Source: Candidatus Accumulibacter proximus (GTDB taxonomy: Bacteria > Pseudomonadota > Gammaproteobacteria > Burkholderiales > Rhodocyclaceae). Taken from it: 64,000 nt of DNA. The stretch is from assembly GCA_016709675.1 (NCBI GenBank), contig JADJMH010000012.1:1-64000 (forward strand), read 5' to 3'. The position numbers and the translations under genes were made by a program. The notes below the pieces were generated by a model, which saw only the letters and a list, made by a program, of their open reading frames with translations, had not been told where the DNA came from and made no database searches. Positions 18,612 through 28,033 of this stretch are shown here, piece by piece (the stretch's first letter is position 1; each line of letters begins with the position of its first letter).

Positions 18612-19628
18612 ATGCGCCCGACTTTCTCCCTTCAGCTCGTCAACCCGCCGTTTGGCGACCCCGGGCTCCTGGTCGATTTCCTCTTCGACAAGCGCGCCCT
18701 GCTCTTCGATCTCGGCGACATCCGCGCGCTGCCGCCACGCAAGCTCCTGCGCATCAGCCACGTGTTCGTCTCGCACACCCACATGGACCACTTCATGGGT
18801 TTCGACTGGCTGCTGCGCGTCTCGCTCGGCCGCCCGAACGCGATCCAGCTGTTCGGGCCGCCGGGCATTCTTGCCCAGGTGGAGGCCAAGCTCGCCGCCT
18901 ATACCTGGAACCTGGTGCAGAACTACGAAGGCAACTTCACCCTGCTGGTCGGCGAACTGCATCCCGACGGCGATCTCGAACGGGCGCGCTTCGCCTGCCG
19001 CGAGCGTTTCCAGCGCCAGCCGCTGCCAACGATCCAGTGCGACGACGGCCTGCTGGTCAGCGAGCCAGGCTTCCGGGTCCGCGCCACCTTCCTTGACCAC
19101 GAGGTGCCGGTGCTTGGCTTTGCTCTGGAGGAGCCCCGGCACGTCAATCTCTGGAAAAACCGGCTCGGCGAAATGGGGTTGCCGGTGGGTCCATGGCTGC
19201 AGGGGCTCAAGCGGGCCGTGCTGGCTGACGCCAGTGACGAGACACTGATCTGCGCCCGCTGGCAGAGCGAGGGCCGCAGCGTCGAGCGGACGTTGACCTT
19301 CGCCGAACTCAGACCGGCGATCAGGATCGTCCCGGGCAGCCGCATCGCGTACGTGACCGACGTCGCCCATCACCTGGAGAACGTCCGGCGCATCGTGAAA
19401 CTCGCCCGCGGGGCCGATGTGCTGTTGATCGAATCGGTCTTCCTCGACGAAGATGCCGCGCATGCAGCACGGAAGTTCCATCTGACCGCCAGGCAGGCGG
19501 GCAACATCGCCCGCGCGGCAGCGGTGGGCCAGGTGATTCCGTTTCATTTCTCGCCTCGCTACGCCGGGCGGGAAGCCGCGTTGCGGCGGGAACTGGAACA
19601 GGCCTTTCGCGGCGGCCAGTCGATCTGA
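18612..19628 (+). CDS. RNase Z-like metallo-beta-lactamase-fold hydrolase
   Basis: A 338-residue MBL-fold protein. The metal-binding motif is FVSHTHMDHFMGFD, with later ligands in FLDHEVP, YVTDVAH and IPFHFSPRYAGR. The last of these resembles the end of RNase Z enzymes, which trim tRNA 3' ends. It lacks a clear long flexible arm and is annotated in relatives simply as a ribonuclease Z or MBL protein. I start at ATG 18612 (MRPTFSLQLVNPPFGD), because the preceding codons do not look like protein. It stands alone between hom and a DUF1499 gene. RNA as substrate is inferred. Confidence 0.82.
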   Translation: MRPTFSLQLVNPPFGDPGLLVDFLFDKRALLFDLGDIRALPPRKLLRISHVFVSHTHMDHFMGFDWLLRVSLGRPNAIQLFGPPGILAQVEAKLAAYTWNLVQNYEGNFTLLVGELHPDGDLERARFACRERFQRQPLPTIQCDDGLLVSEPGFRVRATFLDHEVPVLGFALEEPRHVNLWKNRLGEMGLPVGPWLQGLKRAVLADASDETLICARWQSEGRSVERTLTFAELRPAIRIVPGSRIAYVTDVAHHLENVRRIVKLARGADVLLIESVFLDEDAAHAARKFHLTARQAGNIARAAAVGQVIPFHFSPRYAGREAALRRELEQAFRGGQSI

Positions 19629-19836
19629 CACAGGTTCCAGCGAAAATCAGCGCCCTGATCGAGACCCCGCGCCAGTGTTAACGACTGCACGCCACGGCGA
19701 GATCCAAGCTGCAGCGACGGACAGCAGGAGGTCGCTTGACGGAAGACCCCTATGCTATCCTGGCAGCGAGCGCGACAGCGTGGCGAGGGTCGCGCCATTC
19801 CCCGCTTCTCTGCCTGGTCGATCAGGAGGCATGGAC

Positions 19837-20325
19837 ATGAGAATCTTCAAGTGGATCGGGGCGAGCGTCGCTTTGTTCGCCGCGCTGGTCTTGTTCGCCG
19901 GCCAGCTCGGCCTCTTCCAGGGGACGCAGCCCGACGACCTGGGGGTGCGCGACGGCAGGCTCAAGCCACCATCGAAAACAGCCAACAGCGTGAGCAGCCA
20001 GGCGCGGCTTTGGCCCGACCACCCGCAGCGCGAGACCGCCTGGATCGCACCGCTGGCGCTGCGCGGCGACGGGCCCGCGACCATGACGAGGCTGAAGGCA
20101 CTGCTGCAGGCCCAGCCGGGCGTCAGCATCGTCGAGAGTCGGGCCGACTACCTCTACGCCCAATACACGACACGACTCATGAAGTTCGTCGACGACGCGG
20201 AGTTCTGGTTCGACCCCGCGCACGGCGTGATCCAGGTGCGGTCATCGTCGCGCGTCGGGCGCCACGATTTCGGGGTCAATCGGCAGCGTATCGAAGCCTT
20301 GCGAGAACGACTCGCAACCTCCTGA
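19837..20325 (+). CDS. DUF1499-family membrane-anchored protein
   Basis: A 162-residue protein with an N-terminal hydrophobic anchor (IGASVALFAALVLFAGQLGLF) and the DUF1499 core. Core landmarks are LGVRDGRLKPPSKTANSVSSQ, IAPLALRGDGPATMTRLKALL, YLYAQYTTRLMKFVDDAEFW and a C-terminal SSSRVGRHDFGVNRQRIEALR. The family role is unknown. Start ATG 19837 is seven bases after AGGAGG (19824-19829); the ATG at 19831 is only one base from it. It converges on the broken alcohol dehydrogenase gene. Confidence 0.88.
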   Translation: MRIFKWIGASVALFAALVLFAGQLGLFQGTQPDDLGVRDGRLKPPSKTANSVSSQARLWPDHPQRETAWIAPLALRGDGPATMTRLKALLQAQPGVSIVESRADYLYAQYTTRLMKFVDDAEFWFDPAHGVIQVRSSSRVGRHDFGVNRQRIEALRERLATS

Positions 20326-20344
20326 TCAGCGCATCAAAGCCTCG

Positions 20345-21360
20345 TCAAGCGAAATCGTTTTCGAGCACGACCCGATAGCGCGCCTTGCCGGAGTCGAGAT
20401 GTTTCATCGCCTCGTTGACCTGGCTCATCGGAAAAAATGCTCGGTGATTGGCGCAAGCTGGTGGCGGGCACAGAACTCGAGCATCTTGCGGATGGTGGCC
20501 GGCGAGCCAAGCGGCGATCCCGAAACGCCCTTCTGTCGGGAGATGACCGCAAACGCCGGCACCGGAATCGGCGACGGAATCACCCCGACCGTATGCAAGC
20601 GCCCTTTCGGCGCCAGTGCGCCCAGGAACAACGGCCAGTTCAGATCGGCGTTGACCGTCGAAAGAATGAAGTTCAATGATCCGGCGATCGCTTCGAGCTG
20701 CGAATCGTCGCGCGAGTTGACCACATGGTGGGCGCCCATCGCCAGCGCCTCGTCGCGCTTGCCGTCGCTGGTGGTAAAGGCGGTCACCTCGCAACCCCAT
20801 TTGTTCAGAAACTGCAGCGCCAGATGGCCCAGGCCACCGATACCGATCACGCCAACGTGGTCGGTGGGTCTGACGTCGAACTCGACGATCGGATTGAACA
20901 CCGTGATGCCACCGCAGAACAGCGGCCCCGCTTTTCTTGCGTCGAGACCCGGTGGCAACAGCACCGCCCATTCAGCGTTGCAGCGCACCTTGTCGGCAAA
21001 GCCACCGAAGCGGCGGACCATCGTCTGTTCATTGCTGCCACACAAATTGTGACTGCCGCTCATGCACTGGTCGCAGGTCATGCAACTGCCGCTGAACCAG
21101 CCCAGGCCGACCGTATCGGCGACCTTGCGATGCTGCACATTGCCGCCGGTCCGGGCGATCCGGCCGACCACTTCGTGTCCCGGCACCAGTGGATAGGCGC
21201 TGATGCGCCACTCGTTGTTCATCAGCATGGACAAGTCCGAATGGCGAATGCCGCAGGCGGGGACGTCAATTTACACCTGCTCTGCCTTCAACTCGCCGGG
21301 ATCGTATGCAAAGGGCTTCAGTTCGCCACCAACTTCATGGGCAGCATAGGCTCGAATCAT
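20345..21360 (-). pseudogene. Zinc-type alcohol dehydrogenase (YahK/CAD type), broken by a stop and a frameshift
   Basis: The frame begins at ATG 21360 (MIRAYAAHEVGG) and codes for an NADP-dependent aldehyde/alcohol reductase. Catalytic zinc site residues are CGIRHSD and GHEVVGRIA; the structural zinc is in CMTCDQCMSGSHNLC; the cofactor loop is GVIGIGGLGHLALQF. Codon 30 is TAA (21273-21271), where the family has a sense codon between V and ID. A second lesion near 20430 lies in a run of six T on the coding strand. It moves the tail (FPMSQVNEAMKHLDSGKARYR) into another frame ending at 20345. Two independent lesions make a true pseudogene likely. Confidence 0.85.
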
Positions 21361-21407
21361 CGATAGGACGCCCGAACAGATCAACACGGAAACGCAGCAT
21401 CAATGCC

Positions 21408-21660
21408 TCATCGCTGACTATGCTCAGCCTTGCCAACCGCTGTCAAACGGGATTCCACGGGATCAAGCCAATGGTCGATTACTTCACTCCAGTCTCGCTG
21501 CAGTCGGGCCGTCCCAAGGGAGAGTAGCTCTCCGCTCGCCGTCGTCAGCTCGATCTTCGCCACAGCGGCCACCCTCTCGCTGCGCAACGACAGGCACACG
21601 CGCAGCGCCCTGCCGGGAGGCGAAAGCCGGTGTGGTGTCCGCGAAAAAGAGCTAACTTCG
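21408..21660 (-). other. Possible small gene or gene fragment upstream of psd
   Basis: On the minus strand this stretch reads naturally toward its end (ERVAAVAKIELTTASG, then RLQRDWSEVIDHWLDPVESR) and stops at 21408. No start codon with a ribosome site is visible and I do not recognise the family. It lies between the broken dehydrogenase and psd. It could be a remnant. Confidence 0.25.
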
Positions 21661-21681
21661 GCTCGCGACCGAGCTAACCCG

Positions 21682-21687
21682 TATAAT
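21682..21687 (+). promoter_or_regulatory. Probable -10 box of psd
   Basis: A consensus TATAAT lies 28 bases before the GTG start of psd. The matching -35 region is poor. Confidence 0.45.
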
Positions 21688-21714
21688 TGCGCTTCCACTC
21701 CCGCAGGCTCAATC

Positions 21715-22569
21715 GTGTCCGACCGTCTCGCCGTACTGTTCCAATACCTGCTGCCCAAACAAGCACTTACGACCATCGCCGGCAGACTCGCCGAAAGCGA
21801 GGTCGGCAGCCTCACCACCCGCGTCATCCGCTGGTTCGTCAAGCGCTACGGCGTTGACCTCCAGCGAAGCCGTCGATTCCGATCCGGTCAGCTACCGCAG
21901 CTTCAACGAATTCTTCACCCGCCCGCTGCGCCCTGGCGCGCGACCGCTGGCCGACGCCGATTTCGTCTGCCCGGTGGACGGCGCCATCAGCCAGTTCGGC
22001 GCCATCGAACGCGACCAGATCTTCCAGGCCAAGGGCCATCACTACTCGACCACGGCGCTGGTCGGTGGCGACAGCCAGCTCGCCAACCGCTTCGACAACG
22101 GCGCCTTTGCCACGCTCTATCTCAGCCCGCGCGACTACCACCGCATCCACATGCCGTTCGAGGGCCGCCTGACGCGCATGATCCACGTTCCCGGCGCGCT
22201 GTTCTCGGTCAATCCGGCGACCGCACGCGGCGTACCCGGCCTCTTCGCGCGCAACGAGCGCGTCGTCTGCGTCTTCGAGACCGACTTCGGCCCCTTCGTC
22301 CTGGTGCTGGTCGGCGCCACCATCGTCGGCAGCATGGCCACCGTCTGGCACGGCACGGTCAACCCGCCGCGCAGCGCTGCCCTGCGCGAGTGGTCCTACA
22401 ACGATCAGCAGACCGTCCTGAAAAAGGGCGAGGAAATGGGCCGCTTCCAGCTCGGATCGACGGTGGTCATGCTCTTCCCCAGGACACCCTGCGCTTCAAC
22501 CCCGCCTGGGCACCCGAGCGGCCGATCCGCATGGGCGAAATGATGGGCAGCAAGGCCGGCGGTGGCTGA
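21715..22569 (+). pseudogene. psd: Phosphatidylserine decarboxylase, frameshifted as read
   Basis: This enzyme turns phosphatidylserine into phosphatidylethanolamine at the inner membrane. It starts with GTG (VSDRLAVLFQYLLPKQ). Near 21863 an extra C (CCTCCAGC) shifts the frame. The core then reads SYRSFNEFFTRPLRPGARPL, PVDGAISQFG, YHRIHMPFEG and the self-cleavage site LGST, whose Ser becomes the pyruvoyl group. A missing C near 22481 (four C where five are expected) shifts back to finish LRFNPAWAPERPIRMGE. Corrected length is about 284 residues, normal. The enzyme is usually essential and both lesions are in homopolymers, so sequencing or assembly error is likelier than true loss. Confidence 0.85.
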
Positions 22570-22585
22570 CCCGCCACCGTCGATG

Positions 22586-22849
22586 TCATGCCAGGCTCCA
22601 GAGTGAGGCCGAGGCGTTGGGCATTGACCCCCTGCCGGCGATCGAGCGTAGCGAAACGCTCTACTCCCAACTCCTGGGCGGCGGCAATGTGCCAGGCATC
22701 GGCGCCGCGCGCCCCTGCTCAAGATCGTCGACCGGGGCCGCTGCCGCGCGGTAGGCAATCCGCGATACCGGTGTCAAGGTCAGGCCGCCGGCGCTGAGTT
22801 GCTCGCAGAGAACGAGCACGTCCTTGACCTGCCGGCTGAGCATCTGACT
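22586..22849 (-). pseudogene. PIN-domain (VapC-like) fragment, frameshifted
   Basis: On the minus strand one frame reads MLSRQVKDVLVLCEQL. The next frame then gives the end of a PIN ribonuclease: DAWHIAAAQELGVERFATLD, then RRQGVNAQRLGLTLEP. The conserved Asp of the DA.H motif and the TLD motif are there, but the N-terminal acidic residues are missing and the frame changes near 22705. PIN proteins are RNase toxins, usually paired with an antitoxin. No antitoxin is visible. Confidence 0.5.
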
Positions 22850-23078
22850 ACGTTGGACCGGTCGCCGAAGGGGGCCAGCGAACGTTGAGAGATGCGGTGT
22901 CGGGAGTTGGAAAGCGAACTGCAAACGCAGGCACAAGCGGTGGCCGAGGTCGCGGTGATCGGCGTCTGGCTCGAACTTTTGCCATGCGGCTGAACACCTG
23001 CACACGAAGGGGCAGCCCTGAGGCCGCCCCTTCGTGCAACCGTGGTTGGCGGCTACGGGCAGGGGGCAGCATCCGTGC

Positions 23079-23321
23079 TCAGTGACGAAGCGTATCAATG
23101 GCGACCGAAGCGTCTTCCTTTGGTCGGCACCTCCCGCGGCTCTGCCGCCGGAAAACGGCGCGCCGGCGCAGCGCGGCAACGCCCAACAGTCCGGCCAGCA
23201 CCAGCGCGAGGGAGTCTGGCTCCGGGACAGGCGCCACCAGCACTTGCAGACTCACCAGGTTGTGCAGGCAACGGCCTCCCTTGACATCGCCCGGGAGGGT
23301 CGGAAAAGCTGCCGGGGCTCT
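23079..23321 (-). pseudogene. PEP-CTERM protein C-terminal remnant
   Basis: An 80-codon open stretch on the minus strand, without a start codon, carries a classic PEP-CTERM sorting signal: VPEPDSLALVLAGLLGVAAL followed by RRR. This is the tail that exosortase recognises in EPS-linked secreted proteins. Upstream residues (GGRCLHNLVSLQV) resemble the end of a secreted domain. After the signal the frame runs on about 25 residues, unusual for the family. The N-terminus is missing and a stop lies at the upstream edge, so this is a gene fragment. Confidence 0.65.
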
Positions 23322-23423
23322 TCACCAGGCCGGAAAGACTACAGCTCGCTGCCGGCCCGCCCGTGCCGGATGTCGCAGTTCGGAAAAGGCCGCCAAGCCC
23401 AGCAGGGGAAGCGGTGACGAGGC

Positions 23424-23941
23424 AAAGTCGTGGTCGGCTGCCCGGTTGTCACCCCGCGTCTTGCCACCGCGCGAGTAGTCGCCAATATTCACCGTCGCCT
23501 TGCAGTCCATGCTCAGGCGCATGACGGCTTCGCCTTGGCAATCTCGGTCATGTTCCCGGATGTTGGCGAAGATGGCGTCGGTTTCGGGGACTTTTTTTGG
23601 GGTTTGGCCTCGAGCACCGGACGCAGCCGGTACCCGTTCCGGTTCAACACTTCCGCCACATCCGGGTGTTTCTTCTCCCATAATTTCGCACCGCAAAACG
23701 CGTGATGCCCCACACAAACGATCCCGGTGCGTTTCTCATGCAGACCAAGCCGCACGGCCTGCCGACTCCAGCCGAAAACGTCCTCTGCGCACCGAGCGCT
23801 GCCACTACAGTACTTCAATGCCATCTCCGCCTGAAACGCCCTACGCTCCGACCCCGTCATCCTGCTCGACGCAAGCCGGATATCTTCAAGATGACTGGCT
23901 TCCAGAGAAACTTTCTCTTCAGTTACCGTGGCTACCCTCAT
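23424..23941 (-). mobile_element. ISAzo13-type transposase remnant
   Basis: The N-terminal part (MTGSERRAFQAEMALKYC, then VFGWSRQAVRLGLHEKRTGI) and a middle part (EVLNRNGYRLRPV, KKVPETDAIFANIREHD, MRLSMDCKATVNIGDYSRGG) match the DDE transposase family I know as ISAzo13-like (Rhodopirellula-type). About 40-50 residues between WEKKHPDVA and EVLNRNGYR are missing. The frame changes at a run of A near 23600, and similarity stops near 23424. It is a dead element, inserted against the HEPN fragment. Confidence 0.65.
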
Positions 23942-23984
23942 CAGTGACTCCTACAATCTGAGAACTGACTCGATATATCGCATC

Positions 23985-24266
23985 CAACGGTATGAACAAT
24001 CAACGATATCGCCTAAGGCTGTCCTGACTGCACGTCGCGCGCCCTTTCCTCGTACTCACAATCTGGAAGAACTCGGCTTGCTCCTGGCAGAGACCGGTAT
24101 CGGCTTGCCCGCTCCCACGACGGACTTTCGACGCCTTACTCCTTTCGCTGTGGACTTTCGCTATGACGAAGAAGCTGTCGCGTTGATTACTACGCAGTCG
24201 GCAGGCCTTCTGGCGGAATGCGTCTTCCAGTGGGCGAGACCTTTGATTGATCCGGCCAGGCAATGA
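23985..24266 (+). pseudogene. HEPN-domain protein, 3' fragment
   Basis: The reading frame gives the second half of a HEPN domain: KAVLTARRAPFPRTHNLEEL, then LTPFAVDFRYDEEAVALITT. This corresponds to the family's 'KA.L......P.tHdL..Ll' and 'l...a...RY' blocks. The N-terminal helices are absent, and the dead transposase abuts the 5' edge. HEPN proteins of this type are usually toxins or partners of MNT nucleotidyltransferases. No nucleotidyltransferase gene is nearby, so the module has probably been lost. Confidence 0.6.
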
Positions 24267-24327
24267 GCAACATTGCTGCCTTGGCTGCCGCTGGGTCGGC
24301 AGTGAGCATCTGTCAAACGGCAAGATC

Positions 24328-27045
24328 TTACTGATCGTCTTGCAAGTTTCCCGGCAAGGCTCCCGGCGCCGAGTAGATGTGCAGGTCGCGCTGCGGGTAC
24401 GGGATTTCGATCCCGTGCTCGCCAAGGACGCGGGCTATCTCCCGATTGATCTCGTGCTGCACGCGCAAACGCTTGTCGAGCGAGTCGACGAAGGCGCGAA
24501 TCTCGAAGTCCAGCGCACTTTCGCCGAAAGCCACAAGGAAGACCGAAGGCGCCGGATCCTGCAGCACGTCGGGATTGCCGCGCACGACTTCGAGGATCGC
24601 CCGCTGCACCAGTCCAATATCGCTGCCATAGCCGACACCGACCTTGATCAGCAGTCGGATGATCTGGTTCGACAGCGTCCAGTTGACAACGTGACCGGTG
24701 ATGAAGGCCTTGTTCGGGATGATCACTTCCTTGTTGTCGAAGTCGATCACCGATGTTGCCCGGGCGCGGATGCGCGCGACCTTACCGGAGACGTCGCCGA
24801 CCGTCACGACGTCACCGATGCGGATCGGACGCTCGGCAAGCACGATCAGCCCCGACACGAAGTTGGCAACGATCTCCTGCAGACCAAAGCCGAGGCCAAC
24901 GCTGAGCGCCGTGACCAGCCACTGCACGTCCTCCCAGCCGATGCCGAGCAGGCGGCTCGACGATACGATGCCGACGGCAGCAATGGCGTAGCGCGTCACC
25001 ACCGTGATCGCATAGCTTGCGTCGGCCTGCATGTCCAGGCGCTGCAGAAGCACGATGTCGAGCAGCGCGCCGACCCGCTGCACCAGGATGGCGGTGATCA
25101 CCAGAACGAGTAGCGCCAGCAGCAGACGGCCAACAGTGAGCGCGTGCGTCACCTCCTTGCCGCCGAGGCTGTCGGTGTAACTCCAGAGCTTGTAGTCGGT
25201 AATCGCCCCGAGCGTTGCCACCGCGTCCCGCCACACCCACCAGAGCGCGCCGACGAGCAGCAGGGAGACGATGAAATCGAGCAGTGATCGGGTCTCCTCG
25301 CCGAGAGCCGCAATGTCGAGCCGCGGTCGCCGCGGCGCGCTTTCACGCGCGACCGTTCGCCCGGGCTCGCCGGTGGTTGCGGACTGCTTCGCCGGCGTGC
25401 CCTCCTGTGTACCCCCTTCCCCGTCCTGCTCACGGGTGAGCCGCTGGCGCTGAATCTGCACCCACAGCACCATCAGACCATAGAGAACCACGGCCGCCAG
25501 CGCCAGAAACAGCGAATGGACGAGTCGTCCGAAGACGTAGCCGGCCGCGACGAAGTAGCCAGCCAGCGCTAGTAGCGCCACGCCGCAGGGAACGCCGACC
25601 AGAGCGACCAGCCATACAGGGCGCAGCCGTACCACCCAGGTTCCGGGCGCGTACTCGCCAAAACCACGCATCAACGCGCCGCCGGGCAGGAGGACGCGAA
25701 AGAAGAACCCGGCCAGCGTCAGCACTGCCAGGCTGAGGGCCAAGCGCGCGAGACTCTCCTCGTTGGCAAACGGCGCATGCGCCATCCCGTTCAGGGCGGC
25801 CACGAAAATCAGCGGCACGAAGATGACCAGACCGCGGCGCAACTCGCGCGCCGTGGCCGCCATCAGTGCTTCCTCCCAGCCGAAGTGGCGGACGGCAACC
25901 CCGTTCTGGTCGAGCAGCCAGGCGCTGACGAGCAGGGCCAGCAACAGCCGGCCGACCTGGTACAGCGCTTCCGCCAGCGCGCCGACGAAATCCTGGCTCT
26001 CGGGGGCACCCAGCAACGTGCCGGCAGCCGCCCACATGAGCAGCGGGAGGGGGAGAGCAAGCAGGCAGGTGACCCCCAGGGCCGCCAGGGCATGCCCAAT
26101 CCCGTAGCGATCAACCGTCAGCGCTGCCGGCGACAGGGCCAGCAGTGCCCGCCGCAATCTGCCGCGCAGGGCCAGCAGGAGCCCTGCTGACAACAGCGCC
26201 GCGGCCGGCCAGAGCGGCTTGCGCACCAGTTCCGCCTGCATCGCTGCGGCAGCCGCCTGCCAGTGGGCGGCCGAGAACGTCCACCGCAGCGCCGGCGCAA
26301 GTTCGGCGAGCGTTTGTGCGGTCGGTGGCGCGGGCGTCCAGAACAGCAGATCGGTCAACTGCGTACGCGCGGCGTCGGCTTGTTTCTGCAGCGCGACCGC
26401 CTCCTCACCCGCCTCGTTGAGCGTCTTGCGCAGTTGCTCCTGCTCGCCGGCCAGCCGCTGCAGCAGGTCGCGCTGTTGCCGCAGCGCGGCCGAAAGTGCG
26501 CGCTTCAACTGTGGCAGCTCCTCGTCGGAGAGCGGCGGCTGAACTTTCGCCAGCAGGCTGTCGATCACGGCATCCGGATCGTCGAGCCGGTGCAGGGCGC
26601 GTTCGACAGCAAGTTCGGCATCGCTGGCAGCGGCCAGAAGTTGCATCCGGCGCGCCTTGCCGACAGCCAACTTCTCAGCGCTGGGCAGCCCACTCAGATA
26701 CTCCCTGAGCGTCTGTGCGAATTCCTGGCCGAGGGCCTGCACGCTGGCACGGCGTTCGACCCAGCGCATCCTTTGCTCGAGATCGGTCTGCGTTCGGCGC
26801 AAGTCCGCCAGCGCTTTCTCCGGTTCCTCGATTGCTTTCGTCGCCTCGGCGATACGGCTCGAGATTTCTGCATTCCTGTCGGCGACGGCGCGCAGCGGAT
26901 CGTCCTCTTGGGCGAAGCCCCCACGAGCGAGCACCGCGCAAACGAAGGCCAGCAGCAGGCGTGGACCGTGCTCGCGCAGCCATCGGGAAACATGGCAAAG
27001 CCAGCGCCCTGCCCCGTACGATGCTGCCCGGCGCGTGCCGCTCAC
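24328..27045 (-). CDS. MscK/MscS-type mechanosensitive channel with large periplasmic domain
   Basis: A 905-residue inner-membrane channel that opens under osmotic downshock. After a signal region comes a periplasmic coiled-coil domain (about 45-260). About ten hydrophobic segments follow. The MscS core lies at about 690-890: GLGFGLQEIVANFVSGLIVL (pore helix), ERPIRIGDVVTVGDVSGKVARI, VIIPNKAFITGHVVNW and the C-terminal IEIPYPQRDLHI. The start GTG overlaps the stop of the upstream gene in GTGA, so translation is coupled. It is the last gene of the SYLF/channel-protein/MscK operon. Confidence 0.92.
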   Translation of the reverse strand: MSGTRRAASYGAGRWLCHVSRWLREHGPRLLLAFVCAVLARGGFAQEDDPLRAVADRNAEISSRIAEATKAIEEPEKALADLRRTQTDLEQRMRWVERRASVQALGQEFAQTLREYLSGLPSAEKLAVGKARRMQLLAAASDAELAVERALHRLDDPDAVIDSLLAKVQPPLSDEELPQLKRALSAALRQQRDLLQRLAGEQEQLRKTLNEAGEEAVALQKQADAARTQLTDLLFWTPAPPTAQTLAELAPALRWTFSAAHWQAAAAAMQAELVRKPLWPAAALLSAGLLLALRGRLRRALLALSPAALTVDRYGIGHALAALGVTCLLALPLPLLMWAAAGTLLGAPESQDFVGALAEALYQVGRLLLALLVSAWLLDQNGVAVRHFGWEEALMAATARELRRGLVIFVPLIFVAALNGMAHAPFANEESLARLALSLAVLTLAGFFFRVLLPGGALMRGFGEYAPGTWVVRLRPVWLVALVGVPCGVALLALAGYFVAAGYVFGRLVHSLFLALAAVVLYGLMVLWVQIQRQRLTREQDGEGGTQEGTPAKQSATTGEPGRTVARESAPRRPRLDIAALGEETRSLLDFIVSLLLVGALWWVWRDAVATLGAITDYKLWSYTDSLGGKEVTHALTVGRLLLALLVLVITAILVQRVGALLDIVLLQRLDMQADASYAITVVTRYAIAAVGIVSSSRLLGIGWEDVQWLVTALSVGLGFGLQEIVANFVSGLIVLAERPIRIGDVVTVGDVSGKVARIRARATSVIDFDNKEVIIPNKAFITGHVVNWTLSNQIIRLLIKVGVGYGSDIGLVQRAILEVVRGNPDVLQDPAPSVFLVAFGESALDFEIRAFVDSLDKRLRVQHEINREIARVLGEHGIEIPYPQRDLHIYSAPGALPGNLQDDQ

Positions 27046-27986
27046 AAGCCGGCGCCCCAGCGATACTGCCAGGCAATCCCGATCAGGTCGTAGTTGTTGC
27101 CGGTACGTGCCGACACCCCGCTGCTCGCGTAGAGCTTGACCGAGTTGCGCACGTCCACGGGGAAAGCCAGCGTGCCGCCGACGCGCCAGTTTTGCTGGAG
27201 ATCATCCTTCGTCACGTCGTTGACCGTCGTGCGGCCGCCGGTGAAGTAGGTTGCATCGAGCGAACCCCAGATACCCGAGCGAGAACCGTAAATCACATGC
27301 CCCTGGAGCGAGTAGATGGGATCCTGCGAACGGGTGCTGCCTCCGAAAAAGTCCTTGTTGTCCGTGAAGAAGGTTCCTGCGGCCTGGAACTCCACGGTCC
27401 ACGGACCCGCAGCTTGGGAAATCCCTACCTCCGGCTTGAACGACCAGCGGTTGGTGCCGATGTTCACCACCCGGCTGGAGTCGTACTGGCCCCAGGGCAC
27501 CGAGACCTGCAGGCTCGCGCCGACGATCAGGTCCTGCTCGTAATTCCTGAATTCCTGCAGTGTCAGCGCCGGCGCCCCGTAAAGATTGACCGACAATCGG
27601 AATCTCGCATCGGCCAGACCATTGGCCTCGCGGTCGACGGGCTGACCCGCGAGCTCGGCCGTTCCCGAAAGCGAGGTATAGGGCACGATGGCGTCGAACT
27701 TGCCTGACTTACCCCAAAGATCAAGGACGCGCGCATAGGCCAGGACAAGGCTGGACGTCCTCAGCTGCGCGTTTTCCACGGGCAACGAGGCGTCGAACGG
27801 CACCGCACCTTCCGTATAGGCGTAGCCGGTGATCAGGAAGTTCACACCAACCGGGGCGTTGGAATAGGCGCGCGGCTCGATGTCCTGAGCTTTCGCTGCA
27901 CTGCTGGCGCCAATGCCGAGCCACAGTGCCACGACTGCCAGGAAACCTTGTAGACGAACGTTACGGCGAATTCCAGCAACTTGCAT
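27042..27986 (-). CDS. Outer-membrane channel-like protein (phenol MetA-degradation family)
   Basis: A 314-residue exported protein. Signal peptide VVALWLGIGASSAAKA, then DIEPRAYSNAPVGVNFLITG, which is the hallmark start of the 'putative MetA-pathway of phenol degradation' transporter family. Alternating amphipathic strands and a C-terminal aromatic strand (GIAWQYRWGAGL) suggest an outer-membrane beta-barrel. Substrate unknown; the family name reflects one early context. ATG 27986 is chosen; an upstream GTG at 27995 is possible. It lies 47 bases after the SYLF gene and overlaps the MscK gene by 4 bases. Confidence 0.85.
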   Translation of the reverse strand: MQVAGIRRNVRLQGFLAVVALWLGIGASSAAKAQDIEPRAYSNAPVGVNFLITGYAYTEGAVPFDASLPVENAQLRTSSLVLAYARVLDLWGKSGKFDAIVPYTSLSGTAELAGQPVDREANGLADARFRLSVNLYGAPALTLQEFRNYEQDLIVGASLQVSVPWGQYDSSRVVNIGTNRWSFKPEVGISQAAGPWTVEFQAAGTFFTDNKDFFGGSTRSQDPIYSLQGHVIYGSRSGIWGSLDATYFTGGRTTVNDVTKDDLQQNWRVGGTLAFPVDVRNSVKLYASSGVSARTGNNYDLIGIAWQYRWGAGL

Positions 27987-28033
27987 ACCACGCACCGGCC
28001 GAGGGTGTACTTCCCCCTTTCGCGGACATCCGC

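Noticed and set aside
24304..24345. Hairpin at the end of the MscK gene as a terminator
   Set aside because: The stem is only 6-7 bp with mismatches, overlaps the stop codon and is followed by only three T.
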